Assembly: GCA_037893245.1 (NCBI GenBank)
Contig: JBAIAA010000599.1
Coordinates: forward strand, 2,356,001-2,420,000
Reading direction: 5' to 3'
DNA length: 64,000 bases
DNA from: Crossaster papposus
Lineage: Eukaryota > Echinodermata > Asteroidea > Velatida > Solasteridae
Shown here in pieces: positions 21,841 through 31,994 of the stretch. Each line of letters opens with the position of its first letter. The stretch's first letter is position 1. The notes beneath the pieces were generated by a model that made no database searches, was not told the origin of the DNA, and saw only the letters and a list, made by a program, of their open reading frames with translations. Position numbers and translations under genes: made by a program.

Positions 21841-23685
21841 TTCAATGGAACCCAATGGGATCCACTACATAGAATCTTATTGGTATAAATGGGATACACA
21901 AATGTATACCAAATGGGATCTCTATTAAATGTTGATCACAAAGTGAATGAAATTTCGCTATGGGTGTGTAGCCTATAATCAAAAGAAACACAATAGGAGG
22001 CATATATATATTAACAAATATATCAATTGTTATTTTTTTAGAAACTTGAGAATATAGCACACTAAAAATAAACCTGAATGTTTGTTTTCAATAAAGCACT
22101 CAACGTTTTGTACAAATGTCAATCCATAACCATGTCAAAGTGCATATAGACGAAAAATTGTTAATTATGGTGCATTATTTCATGAGTAAGTCTCTGTCTG
22201 ACAATGGCCAAAACTGAATGATGTAAATATCATAATCGCACACAAAAACTGAACATTACAAAAATAAATGGCAAGAACCTAATGGATCTCAACCAAAAGC
22301 ATTATAACTGAAGACAATACACATGTGATGTGATGTGATCTGATATCACAAGGTGAAATTGTCTGTCGTCAATTATGCGGCTCACAGATGCGCGCTGCAT
22401 ACAATATGAAAGAACACAACACATTTTACTGTGTGAAGGGTTTTCCCAGATCAGATCACATCACATATCATCAGGAAATTGTAAAATGGCAAGAACTGAT
22501 GAATGGATCTCTAACAAACGTGTTAAAAGTACTGTAACTGACATACATTTCAGGAAATGTCAATGGCAAGAACTCAGAATGGATCTAAAGCACCTTATTT
22601 AAACTAAACATATGGTACATGTACATGTATCATTTTATCAGTAAATTTGAAAATGGCAAGAACTAAATCAATCTCATTCACAAGACACTACGATCTCTTT
22701 AACAATTCAAGAACTAATAGTGTTATGTCAATCAAAAGCATGTACCGCAAGCTGAACACAGCCACTTAACCGGCCCCCACCCCACAACAAATGTTTGGCA
22801 AAATGTACTGTACATGTATTTCACAAACATTGTGTCTGCTTTTTGTGCCAGAAAAACAATATCAACACTGGGTTGTTATTAAAAACTGTAGTCGTCTATA
22901 AGAAACCCATACTATGTAATGATTGCGAACACTCAATGCAGTACACTGTATGTGGGTTAATTAGCTACTAATTTCATCTTTTGGGTTTAAATGTATTGTA
23001 GTTTTTCAGAAGATGGCTAAACTGACCAATCCTGAAAACTGCAAGTGCAAAATTTAAACCCAACTAAAGTTACCCTACCCAAAGTCGGTTTTGGCTTGGG
23101 TCGGATTTGTATCATCTGAAATAAAAAAAATAAAAATAACTGACATGGATTAATATACAAACAAAAGGTTAAACAGAACAAGAACTAGAAGGCTAGGTAA
23201 AAAGAAAATATTGTAAAAAATACTAAAAATATACACGTTTGTATATTTTTTTTAACATACAAAATCACATAATAACATTAGCATGACATTACACGTTTTA
23301 TGTACAGCACGTGCATGATCAAGTTTACATGGGCCTTACAGTGCGTCTCTCAAAAAAACAGTGCTTTTAACTCTTTTTTTCCTCTTTTTTTCGTAAGACA
23401 CGCATCTGGGGATTAGTTTTAGCCACATTATCTCTGCTAGATGACAGTCCGTGGTTGGAGTTCGTGGACGGGCAAATACATCAAACGTCTGCAGGCCAAT
23501 TGGGTTAGACATTCCCTAAAAGCGGGAGTTTCAAACCCTGTCTCTGGTTTTGGCGATGCGATGACTGGTTTGTGTATTGCAACAGTGGTCCCTTTGTTTT
23601 TAGTTCACACAGTGATTGATTATTACCGGTGATAATATGCCGTCCCCTCTTTGTTTTCCTTTTTTACGGAAAAAAGAGGAAAACA
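21841..23685. other. non-coding; degenerate AAATGGCAAGAAC repeats
   Basis: AT-rich. The phrase AATGGCAAGAAC, often followed by ATGGATCT, recurs at ~22266, ~22484, ~22563 and ~22652. ATGTGATGTGATCTGAT (~22327) and its near-complement ATCAGATCACATCACAT (~22449) could form a hairpin. No gene was recognised. Confidence 0.5.
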
Positions 23686-24235
23686 AGAGTTAAAAATCAC
23701 GCTCTGGAAAGACCAGTTAAACAGCCACTTTCTAGCATACCCACTAGTTAACGTACAATTACAGATTTATCTTCGGCAGAACAGTCACAAATACAATCCA
23801 TATGATACGTGTCAGCAAAACCTTTTTCCGCGTCTCAAAAAAATAACGAAAAGCACGGAGGGGTTCTGTTGAAACTTGTACACCCCCCATTCCTACAGAC
23901 TGCAATCTCGCAGAAAAAAGTGGCCTGAACAGACCTCCCATGAAGCGTATATCACTGGGAAATAAAACTTAAATTAGGAATTACGCTCTGGGCGGGATAG
24001 TTACGCAACCACACTGCTGGCATACCAGCACATCATAAATTATGCAGATTTATCTCTGTAGACCAGCCACTACCTAAAATCCAATGATACTTTACGCAGC
24101 AGAACTGCTTCAGCATCTCCAAAAAAAATAACGAAAAGGATGAGAAAAAGTTCTGACTTGTGAAAACTCCCATAAACACCCTCCCCTTCCCACATAGAAT
24201 GAGTTCTGATTCACTGCAGCTTACTCTAGAATTGA
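23686..24235 (+). repeat. two diverged ~290-bp direct repeats
   Basis: Segments from ~23690 and ~23980 share, in order, TTACGCTCTGG-like, GACCAG, a CAGATTTATCT word, an AATCCA/TGATAC stretch, the CTCAAAAAAAATAACGAAAAG word and a GTTCTG...AAACT tail. They are diverged copies of one unit of unknown origin. Confidence 0.5.
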
Positions 24236-24499
24236 TCAAAAAAACCAAAAACAAAATTAACTGATCATTCCTTGAAGTATGCCTGCATAAACCGGTCTCT
24301 CTGTGCTATACCTTCTTGCAAAAGCACTTCATTAGGATTATAATAGCCTCACAGAAAAAGAAAGAAAATTCCACAAAACCCAGTATTACACGTCCTTAAC
24401 GTTAATGTCCTTCCCAGGTGACCGAGAATCGCTCCAAAAATTTAAAAAACCGTGACTGACATGTATGATTACGCTACTTAATAACACAATTTTCGGAAA

Positions 24500-24675
24500 C
24501 TGGAGGAATTACAGGTTTTATAGGTGAGAGGAAATCCCCGTTATGGTAAAAACCCATGGAGTCTAACAGGGACTGGAAACCCAATTCACATAATTGGCTT
24601 AGGCGGGATTTGAACCTGGGTCACAGGGGTAGAATGCGAGGAAAGTACCACTCCGACAGCTTGACTCCCTAATAT
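24500..24675 (-). mobile_element. tRNA-derived SINE-like remnant
   Basis: On the minus strand AGCTGTCGGAGTGGTACT (A-box-like) is followed ~35 nt later by GGTTCAAATCCCGCC, a near-perfect B box. The following TTGGGTTTCCAGTCCCTGTTAGACTCC...TGGGTTTT stretch is a tail of the kind seen in invertebrate tRNA-SINEs. The spacing and lack of a clean acceptor stem argue against a functional tRNA. Confidence 0.5.
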
Positions 24676-24711
24676 TAATCATAATTTCAAAGTGAACAAA
24701 GAAAATGGCAA

Positions 24712-24766
24712 GACGAGACTTTAACCTGCGACCAGACCGGCACTTTACCAATTGAGCTTCTCTTGT
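24712..24766 (-). mobile_element. second tRNA-like fragment
   Basis: The minus strand reads GAAGCTCAATTGGTAAAGTG (A-box-like D arm) followed by GCAGGTTAAAGTCTCGTC (decayed B box), but the anticodon and variable region are missing. This is probably a SINE fragment. It overlaps the false N-terminus of the transposase frame. Confidence 0.4.
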
Positions 24767-24799
24767 TTATTTGTGTATATTCATATTATATTTACACAG

Positions 24800-27178
24800 G
24801 ATGTGCAACCAGACAATTTTGATGGCAATGAGAGTGTCTCATCTGCTGGACTGAGCAGCTCAGATGCAGATTACTTATCTTCAAGTGACGACGATGATCC
24901 AACTGACCACTCGGATTCAACCAGTGAAGAGGATGGACATTCAAGCGAAGAGGAAGGTCATGGATTCGATGTTGATGAAACTCTAAACAACCCATTATGC
25001 CCAGGAATAGCTACTACTCGTGCAGAGGCATTGTTGTTGGTAATGTCCTTTGTGATGAGGTACGCTCTTTCCTCAGTAGCACTTGTTGGCCTTCTAAAGC
25101 TTATCAATGAACTGTTCGGACGACCCGTGTTAGTGGCAACAAAGTTTCTGTGCCAAAATATATTCAACAACAAGAGCCTTAGCTTTGTTTTCCATTTTTA
25201 TTGCCAACATTGCTTTAGTAAAGTTTGCACCTATCAAGAGGCCAGACCACATAGCATTCCTTGCCCTCAATGTCAGAGACCTTGTTTGGTGAAGAATCTA
25301 TCAAACGGTAATTTCTTTGCAACAACAAACTTGGGATTTCAATTTAAATCTTTATTTGAAACCCCCAACATTGCCAGAAATCTCTCCTACCGACGTACAC
25401 GAAATAAACTTAATCCTGATGGCATTGAGGATATATTTGATGGCGAAATCTATAAGAAGATGTGCCAGCCTGGGCAGCCTCTGTATAATGATACCAATTT
25501 TTCATATTCTTTTAATAGTGATGGGATGCCTGTATTTAAATCCTCTAAGTATTCGTTATGGCCAATTTATTTGATGTTGAATGAACTTCCTCCCAAACTA
25601 AGAAACGACAATTTAATTTTGGCAGGTGTTTGGTTTGGGAAGACTGAGCCGAAAATGAATATCTTTTTGAAAGAATTTGTTTCGGAAGCAAATAAGCTGA
25701 TAACTGAAGGTGTTCTTTGGAACGACAATGGGCAAGTTGTTCATAGTAAGTTGTATGGCATTTCATGCATTGTAGATGCACCAGCACGTGCAACTATGCA
25801 AAACACCATTCAATTTAATGGTTACATGGGTTGTGGGCTGTGTTATCATCCAGGAGTAAATGTTGAAAGAACAGTGAAATATCCCATCGATGTATGTGAT
25901 TATACTGAACGCACTGATCCTGAAATGTTGCAGGATATGATGACGGCTACTGATGAAGACCGGATTGTTAGGGGGGTAAAAGGACCCAGCCCTCTCATAA
26001 ATATTCCATACTTTCCCATTGTATGGGGCTTTCCTGTCGATTTCATGCACTGTGTCCTCCTTGGTGTGATAAGGCAGCTCACAGAATTATGGTTCGAGTC
26101 CCCTGCCGCAAGTGCATTTTACATTGGTTCAGCCAATAATGTGGTACGGTTAGATACCTTGCTGAAAGGAGTAAAACTTCCAAGTTTCATTCCTCGAGCT
26201 CAAAGGCCAGTATCAGAGCGGAAGTTCTGGAAGGCAAGTGAATGGTACACTTGGCTGTTGTTCTTGTCTCTGCCTTGCCTTTTGGGTGTCCTTCCAAATG
26301 ACTATTTTATTCACTTATGTACACTGATTGAAGGAATCTTTTTGCTACTCCAGAAGTCAGTTTCAGAAGCAGATGTTAATAGAGCAGACGTCCTCCTATA
26401 TTCATTTGTAGCAAACATGCAAATCTTGTATGGCCCAACAAGTATGACGTTTAATGTTCATTCCCTCACTCATCTGCCAAGAGGTGTACAGTTGTGGGGA
26501 CCCCTTTGGACGCACTCGTGTTTTCCGTTCGAAGCAGCGAACGGTAAAATTAAAGCCCTCCTTTGTGGCAATCGAGGTATTATAATGCAAACCATGTATA
26601 AATTCCTCATGGTTAAATCACTTCGTACTTTTAAATTGGCTTACAGAATATCTAATCGGACAAATACCTTCTGTGAAAATGTGTTGTTTGCAAGCAAATC
26701 AGTGCCATCGCAGGTTGTAGGTGAAATTAAGTTATTTGGAGTTGGTCAGATGATTTATTTAACACAACAAGAAGTAGCTGCCATTCAGTCAAGTGACTTT
26801 ATTGTTGGTAACGAGGTGTTGACGTTCAATAGAATGTCTATAAGGGGGCTGTCTTTTCACACTGTGCATTACCATAAATCTAAAACCAGAAATAACACAA
26901 TTGTTTCAACTGAAGGTGGGACAGTTGGAGAACTTCAAAGAATAATATGTACTGGCAACAATGAATGTATAATTCTGTTTAAAGAAATTTGTCTTGCTCC
27001 TGCAAATTCATTTTGTAACAGGGAGGTTGGTTGTGAAGTTAGTCACATCAAAGTATGCATTGATTTTCCAGACCGCATACATGTAGTTCTTGCTTCATCA
27101 GTTGTCAGAAGCTGCATATTCATAAAGTTAAGAAATCGTACTTATGTTTGCTTCCCTCCTAATTTTGTTGCTGTGTAG
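24800..27178 (+). CDS. EnSpm/CACTA-type (tnp2 family) transposase, main exon
   Basis: The ~792-codon open frame resembles animal EnSpm proteins with a tnp2-type transposase domain. After an acidic Ser/Asp/Glu-rich N-terminus (frame residues ~20-75) there is a zinc-ribbon-like set CxxC...CxxC (from ~150). Then come the family signatures ILAGVWFGKTEPKMN (~290), a DAPARA segment (~341), GYMGCGLCYHPG (~357), DFMHCVLLG (~429) and HSLTHLPRGVQLWGPLW (~569). The ATG at 24752 is rejected as the start: it lies in a tRNA-like fragment, and a good splice acceptor (TATATTTACACAG) ends at 24799. Upstream exons were not found. The frame is uninterrupted, so decay is limited. CACTR ends were not found nearby. 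Confidence 0.75.
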   Translation, partial: DVQPDNFDGNESVSSAGLSSSDADYLSSSDDDDPTDHSDSTSEEDGHSSEEEGHGFDVDETLNNPLCPGIATTRAEALLLVMSFVMRYALSSVALVGLLKLINELFGRPVLVATKFLCQNIFNNKSLSFVFHFYCQHCFSKVCTYQEARPHSIPCPQCQRPCLVKNLSNGNFFATTNLGFQFKSLFETPNIARNLSYRRTRNKLNPDGIEDIFDGEIYKKMCQPGQPLYNDTNFSYSFNSDGMPVFKSSKYSLWPIYLMLNELPPKLRNDNLILAGVWFGKTEPKMNIFLKEFVSEANKLITEGVLWNDNGQVVHSKLYGISCIVDAPARATMQNTIQFNGYMGCGLCYHPGVNVERTVKYPIDVCDYTERTDPEMLQDMMTATDEDRIVRGVKGPSPLINIPYFPIVWGFPVDFMHCVLLGVIRQLTELWFESPAASAFYIGSANNVVRLDTLLKGVKLPSFIPRAQRPVSERKFWKASEWYTWLLFLSLPCLLGVLPNDYFIHLCTLIEGIFLLLQKSVSEADVNRADVLLYSFVANMQILYGPTSMTFNVHSLTHLPRGVQLWGPLWTHSCFPFEAANGKIKALLCGNRGIIMQTMYKFLMVKSLRTFKLAYRISNRTNTFCENVLFASKSVPSQVVGEIKLFGVGQMIYLTQQEVAAIQSSDFIVGNEVLTFNRMSIRGLSFHTVHYHKSKTRNNTIVSTEGGTVGELQRIICTGNNECIILFKEICLAPANSFCNREVGCEVSHIKVCIDFPDRIHVVLASSVVRSCIFIKLRNRTYVCFPPNFVAV

Positions 27179-27758
27179 AAATAACATCTTGTTGCATATG
27201 AAAGAACATGGTCCATATACCCCGCTAAATGCATCAGAATGCACTAATGGTAAAAAGTTGTTGCAACGCATTTGTCCTGGTATTATGTGTTTTGTACCAG
27301 GCTTGCTGGTCGGTATCGAGCATAATCGTACACAATGCAACATAATCCACTGTTGCATGTTGTTGTATTTAGCATGGTTCTACATGTATTTCAGCATGTC
27401 ACAAGAAACTTGGAGTGATGCAGCATGGAAATATATGTAAGCGACTCTCTCGCAGCTGACATCTGTGGGTTTGCTACCCATCGGATGCGGGCCTGAACCC
27501 GCTTGGGATTGATGTTTGTTAAAAACAATCCCGCGCCGCCCTAAAGTCCGGTCAATGTCAAAATAATCATGGCGCAAACTGGTTAAAGGGAATACCCATG
27601 TACAATTTGTATAGGGGACAGTTAATGTTAATGCAACCAGGACAGTGTATCTTACTCATTTGCAACATTGATTGGATGTGATTGATAATTGATTAATTGA
27701 AGAACCCTTCTATTGTTTGAAAAGAAACCATTTTACTATTTGAAGGACCAATTTGTTC
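27179..27758. other. non-coding downstream of the tnp2 exon
   Basis: No gene recognised. A short GC hairpin (GCGGGCCTGAACCCGC, ~27487) is the only structured feature seen. Confidence 0.4.
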
Positions 27759-28203
27759 AATTGTGACCAGCTCTACAAAAAGGTGTATTATGTCGCAAAA
27801 AAAGAAATTGAGTTATATACATGGGTTGAAACTACCACAACATAAGCTTTCTTTTGGTATATAATAGAGCTCCATAGCCCCTCCCATTTTGGACATATGA
27901 CGTGTTTACATATTGATTACTTCCTTGGAGTCCAAATTACACAACTGAGAAAACAGGCTTTGAAATAGCCGGCTCTGTTGCACAACAACAGAACGATGCA
28001 CACAAAATGATATTTGTTTCCCCACTTTATTCATCAAAATAAATATTTCTTTGAATGAAACCTGAAACTGTAGGTATTAAAGATGTCATTCATGACAAAA
28101 AATGAAAATCACATTTTGATGAAATGTTTACCCTCTCAACGTTCCATTACATGATAGTGCGTAGTGCGACTAAATACACCTTTTTGTAGAGTTGGTCACA
28201 ATT
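27759..28203. mobile_element. 445-bp MITE
   Basis: The ends are 31-bp inverted repeats with one mismatch, starting AATTGTGACCA and ending AAAGGTGTATT. Partial similarity continues inward (GTCGCA on both sides). There is no coding capacity, and no clear target duplication beyond A/T-rich bases. Confidence 0.7.
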
Positions 28204-29089
28204 AAACTAAATTACTAACTACCGGTACAAAGATACATTGTACATATGCATTTAGTTCTTGTAATATATTTTTATTGTATAAAAACTTTCCATTTATCTA
28301 TTTCAAATGAACGTTTGTGAATTGTATACTTAAAGGTAGGATACACCCTTGGCAATTGCTTGAATTATCATGAATAGGTAGATTTGAGAGGTTGTAATTT
28401 ATAGTAAATATCGTTTAACTGACCTGTCCGAAGTTTTACAATCATAGATGCCGAAAAAAGCACGAATAACAGCGTTTGTTTTCAACTGGCGTCGAGCAGT
28501 TTCTTATGACAGACGGCGAACGCAATTTTTTTGTTATACAATCCTATTTTTCAGAATAATTACAGGATATCTAGCGCAATCATTTTGCTGGATGCCTAGA
28601 ATCATTATTTACTTTCAGATGAGTAAGATATTTCTTAATAATTCGGCAGTACATTTTTTCGATATCTGCAAATGGTGTAAATTGTAATCAGAATTTGTAT
28701 TTATATACTGTTCTTGTTGCTCAATAGAGCTTGTAAAGACCACAAATAATCAAAGTGCAGTGATAACCTTCACATAAACACATGCTTGCACTGTAGTCTT
28801 TTTCATACACTGTATTGTATATCCAAGCCATGATGTTTGAGTTGTGTTAATTACAATAAATGGATTCTTCATGGGTTGTAATAAATGTACCACAACACTT
28901 GCAAAAAGATTTTATTTCATGTCTGATGTTTGATGAGGTTGTAGCAATTATTAAACGAGAGCAAACACTGTCCTCTCCAAAATCATTTGAAACCATGAAA
29001 TGTAATCCATTCTCCCACAATTAATGCATCCTAAAGATTCCAATGACTTTATGATATTCCATACATCTTATTAATGGGACTATTGAGTA
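28204..29089. other. non-coding, nothing recognised
   Basis: AT-rich. The 79-residue frame at 28448-28687 has no recognisable motif and atypical composition, so it is not annotated as a gene. Confidence 0.4.
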
Positions 29090-29669
29090 AATTCAACTGG
29101 AGTACTTGATCCAGTTGGGTCCTGAGGTACATCCAAACAAAATGAATGGATTATGTTATATTCCTTTTTTCAAATCTGCAAGTGACATAATGGGCAGGCC
29201 TGCAACTTTTTCTCGGATCAGCTGATTTCCTATTTTTTCTTTAACTTCCCAGTTGCATTCCTGAATAAGATTCAACTGTCATTTTGTACAGAGGTCAAGT
29301 TGGGTTCCGTTTAATATGTCCCATTGAAGGTAACGAGATCTATTATATTCTATTAATTCCAGTTGGGTCCCATTAAAAAAACTCGGTGGAATTCAACTGG
29401 TACACGAAGTCCAGTCTAATATGTCCCATTGAAGTTATCGGGATCTGTTGAATCCTGTTAACAATCTCATTGGGACTTAATGGGATTCAACTGGAATACG
29501 ACGTCCGGTTTAATATGTCCCATTGAAGTTAACGGGATCCATTATATCCCATTAATTCCAGTTAGGTCCAGTTGAATCCCGTTAACAATCTCATTGGGAC
29601 TTAATGGGATTCAACTGGAACACGACGTCAAGTTTAATATGTCCCATTGAAGTTAACGGGATCATTATA
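29090..29669. repeat. satellite C, left segment (~122-bp unit)
   Basis: Units contain, in order, CCAGTTGAATCCCGTTAACA, TCTCATTGGGACTTAATGGG, ATTCAACTGGAACACGACGT, TTAATATGTCCCATTGAAG and TTAACGGGATCCATTATATC. The array stops in mid-unit at 29669, where Ngaro copy 2 is inserted, and resumes at 36001. Confidence 0.85.
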
Positions 29670-29808
29670 CTCAGACTCAAATAATTGACCTCTACACACA
29701 ATTTCTTTGTTTTTGAAACTTATGCCACAGCGAAAGAGCACGTTTATTGCCGGACACCGATTGTAATGGCAATCCGGTTCACTGTATTATTGATTATCAA
29801 AAATTAAT

Positions 29809-29940
29809 GGGCACACCAGGCCCGAACCATGGGCACACCAGGCCCGAACCATGGGCACACCAGGCCCGAACCATGGGCACACCAGACCCGAACCATGGGC
29901 ACACCAGACCCTAACCATGGGTACACCGGACCCGAACCAT
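29809..29940. repeat. six 22-bp tandem repeats
   Basis: The unit is GGGCACACCAGGCCCGAACCAT with minor changes in the last three copies. It lies in the 3' terminal region of Ngaro copy 2, so it is probably part of that element. Confidence 0.85.
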
Positions 29941-30013
29941 CCCACGGATGTTGCACATTCCGTCTGGGATTGAACATACATGAGAATAAGTGGCTTGAAA
30001 ATACAAATGAATT

Positions 30014-30205
30014 AATCATGAATTCAAGGTTTCCCACTGATGTTGAACATTCAGTCAGGAGTACACGTATAGCCTCTTGCGAAAGGAGAGCACTATAATA
30101 CTGGAATGAACTTTATCATGAATTACATTTCCCACTGATGTTGAACATTCAGTCAGGAGTACACATATCCTCTTGAGAAAGGAGAGCACTATAATACTGG
30201 AATAC
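30014..30205. repeat. two ~98-bp direct repeats, Ngaro copy 2 3' region
   Basis: TTCCCACTGATGTTGAACAT starts copies at 30031 and 30129. Both continue through CAGTCAGGAGTACAC and GAAAGGAGAGCACTATAATACTGGAAT. A diverged third version (GGATGTTGCACATTC) may lie at ~29943. Confidence 0.8.
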
Positions 30206-30360
30206 ATTTTACTGATTTACAAATCCAACAGGTAACTGGTAATGATGTCAATTGCCCAATTATATAAACATGGAAAATTGGGTTGCTGGTTGTCTGTGTC
30301 CGCCAGCAAAATGCCACACGTGCAACGCACGCCCCACAGGAGAAAGACAACCAGGGAAAC

Positions 30361-30361
<1 letters not shown>

Positions 30362-30397
<36 letters not shown>
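30362..30397. repeat. 36-base C homopolymer
   Basis: An uninterrupted run of 36 C (G on the element's sense strand), 29 bp beyond the hydrolase stop. The run length is liable to sequencing and replication error. Confidence 0.9.
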
Positions 30398-30426
30398 ACC
30401 ATGGCAACAGCATTAAGGCAAGCAAG

Positions 30427-30966
30427 CTACATGCAGGACAATATACACTGACGCAGGTTTTCTACAAAGATGCTAATGCCCGAAGGGGACAGGTGAACTC
30501 CATCATACAAGTACAAGGAGCAATCAGACCACACAAACTGAGGGTGATGTAAACAGAATGCCTTTGGCAGTTTGGCACAAGCGGATCTGGCCCACCTATT
30601 GATAGTGCGGCGTTTACGTTCTAATGCTGGTTGGGAACGCGCACCAAAGTAAAAAACGCGAGGGAGGATGTCCGACCAAACCACCGTCATATTAGGGTAC
30701 CAACTTGCGCAATCATTGAGCATGACCGCGACTCTCATTCTAAAACCATACTCATCTATATTGACCAAGTCATTTGTCCCAATATGAATAATAAGCAAAC
30801 GCGGGGGAGTAAGAGTCTTGTCTACACTAGCCAACAGCCCAGAGAGATCGGAAACTCCGGCCCCGCCCTTTCCTTTCCAAAGCACATTCACAGACAGGTT
30901 GAGAGGTTCCTCTGCCCGTCGGACGATGGAGTCCCCAATAATCCATACGAAATCTAATGCAAGATT
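30427..30966 (-). CDS. SGNH/GDSL-like hydrolase of Ngaro copy 2
   Basis: SGNH hydrolase with block I IGDSIV, block III HIGTNDL and block V DGVHLSP. It aligns with the copy-1 hydrolase, including the conserved VWSDILPRVFYFGARSQ and RRTINRWARS stretches. The open frame begins at 30966 after a TAA and has no ATG ahead of block I. Similarity begins at FVWIIGDS, just behind TTGCATTAG, a possible splice acceptor. Both copies thus share a hydrolase exon without its own start. Confidence 0.78.
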   Translation of the reverse strand, partial: NLALDFVWIIGDSIVRRAEEPLNLSVNVLWKGKGGAGVSDLSGLLASVDKTLTPPRLLIIHIGTNDLVNIDEYGFRMRVAVMLNDCASWYPNMTVVWSDILPRVFYFGARSQPALERKRRTINRWARSACAKLPKAFCLHHPQFVWSDCSLYLYDGVHLSPSGISIFVENLRQCILSCM

Positions 30967-31050
30967 TTAAAATAAAAACAAAAACAACAACCCCAGACCT
31001 GTCAGTGACCGCACGTAGCAAGCAGACGGGACCGAGTCTGTAAATGATGA

Positions 31051-31986
31051 CTACGAGTCGTTCAGTCCCCCAAAATTGCAAGTCGGTAATGGCCGAATAT
31101 ATGACAGAAAAGCATTAGAACGCCAACGCCCCATAGCCTGAATGTCAGCGTTAGCCACCCCCAACTGTGATGCAGAAGATGCCGCCCCAATGCGAAATGA
31201 ATGGCCCCGAATATGGGCCCCCTGCAGACCCGCAAATTCAACAGCCTTCCGCAACACAGCATTGAACTGATACTGTGTTAATGGGCTGCCATCAAAATGG
31301 GAGAAAAAGGGGCCAAGAAAAGCAGGGCGAATTGCAACAAACCGCTGTAGCGCCAAAACAGGGCATAGAGACTTGTCGGCAGACTGCACCAGGCGAACGC
31401 ATTGAGGGGGGCCACGCTGATTGTTCTTAGAATTACGAAAATGAATAAGAACAGTTGCACTATGAAACTGATTATCAGGCTGGCAAAACTGTAAATCATG
31501 AAAACTGAGAACAGATTGTTGACAATAATGACTAGAAACAACAGCAAATTCCCCAACCCGCATAAAACCAAAAAATGCACTCAGAAAAACAGCCCGGAAT
31601 AAAATCATCTCAAATTGTGAGGAACACACCGCAGGTAACGAATGCAACACTTGTGCCAACAGTGGGAGGGAAATAGGTAGCCTATTATCCAAACTCGGGT
31701 GGAGTCTACGTGCGCCTTCAATTAACTTTGACGCCAAAAAATCCTTTGTTGGATCTGCCAGCCCCCTTAACTTATGGAAGTAACCCACTCCTGATACATA
31801 TGTTGAGATAGACGAGGGTGATAAACCTCTTAAGGACAGCCAAACTACAAAGTGTCGAATTTCTTCGACGGATGCTGGCGTATCACTTGCGAGAGGGTGC
31901 TGCCGGGATTGATTGAAAGCTCGCCATGCCGTCGCGTAAGTCTTGTGCGTGTTAGCTGAAACTGAGGCCAAAAGTAAACGCTCCAT
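31051..31986 (-). CDS. tyrosine recombinase of Ngaro copy 2
   Basis: The 311-residue integrase-like recombinase has the catalytic Arg in GFMRVGEF, HxxR in HSFRIGAAS and Tyr in LSYIRP, so the set is complete. The N-terminal domain (ANTHKTYATAWRAF; RHFVVWLSLRGLSPSSIS) matches copy 1. The ATG at 31986 lies 8 nt after the polymerase stop, the same spacing as in copy 1. The frame is uninterrupted. Confidence 0.9.
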   Translation of the reverse strand: MERLLLASVSANTHKTYATAWRAFNQSRQHPLASDTPASVEEIRHFVVWLSLRGLSPSSISTYVSGVGYFHKLRGLADPTKDFLASKLIEGARRLHPSLDNRLPISLPLLAQVLHSLPAVCSSQFEMILFRAVFLSAFFGFMRVGEFAVVSSHYCQQSVLSFHDLQFCQPDNQFHSATVLIHFRNSKNNQRGPPQCVRLVQSADKSLCPVLALQRFVAIRPAFLGPFFSHFDGSPLTQYQFNAVLRKAVEFAGLQGAHIRGHSFRIGAASSASQLGVANADIQAMGRWRSNAFLSYIRPLPTCNFGGLNDS

Positions 31987-31994
31987 TTCTTGGA

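Noticed and set aside
24500..24675. Functional tRNA gene
   Set aside because: A and B boxes are present, but acceptor stem pairing and correct arm spacing are not; a SINE remnant explains it better.
24752..24799. ATG-initiated N-terminus of the tnp2 ORF (MSFSCLFVYIHI...)
   Set aside because: It overlaps a tRNA-like fragment and precedes a strong splice acceptor; the conserved part begins after it.
28448..28687. 79-residue ORF downstream of the second MITE
   Set aside because: Short and without motifs; equally long frames occur by chance in this AT-rich stretch.
29787..30098. ORFs with MGTPGPNHGH / GVPMVRVWCAH repeats
   Set aside because: They come from the 22-bp tandem repeat in the Ngaro 3' region.
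30217..30425. Poly-Gly and poly-Pro ORFs near 30.3 kb
   Set aside because: They are translations of the 36-base homopolymer.
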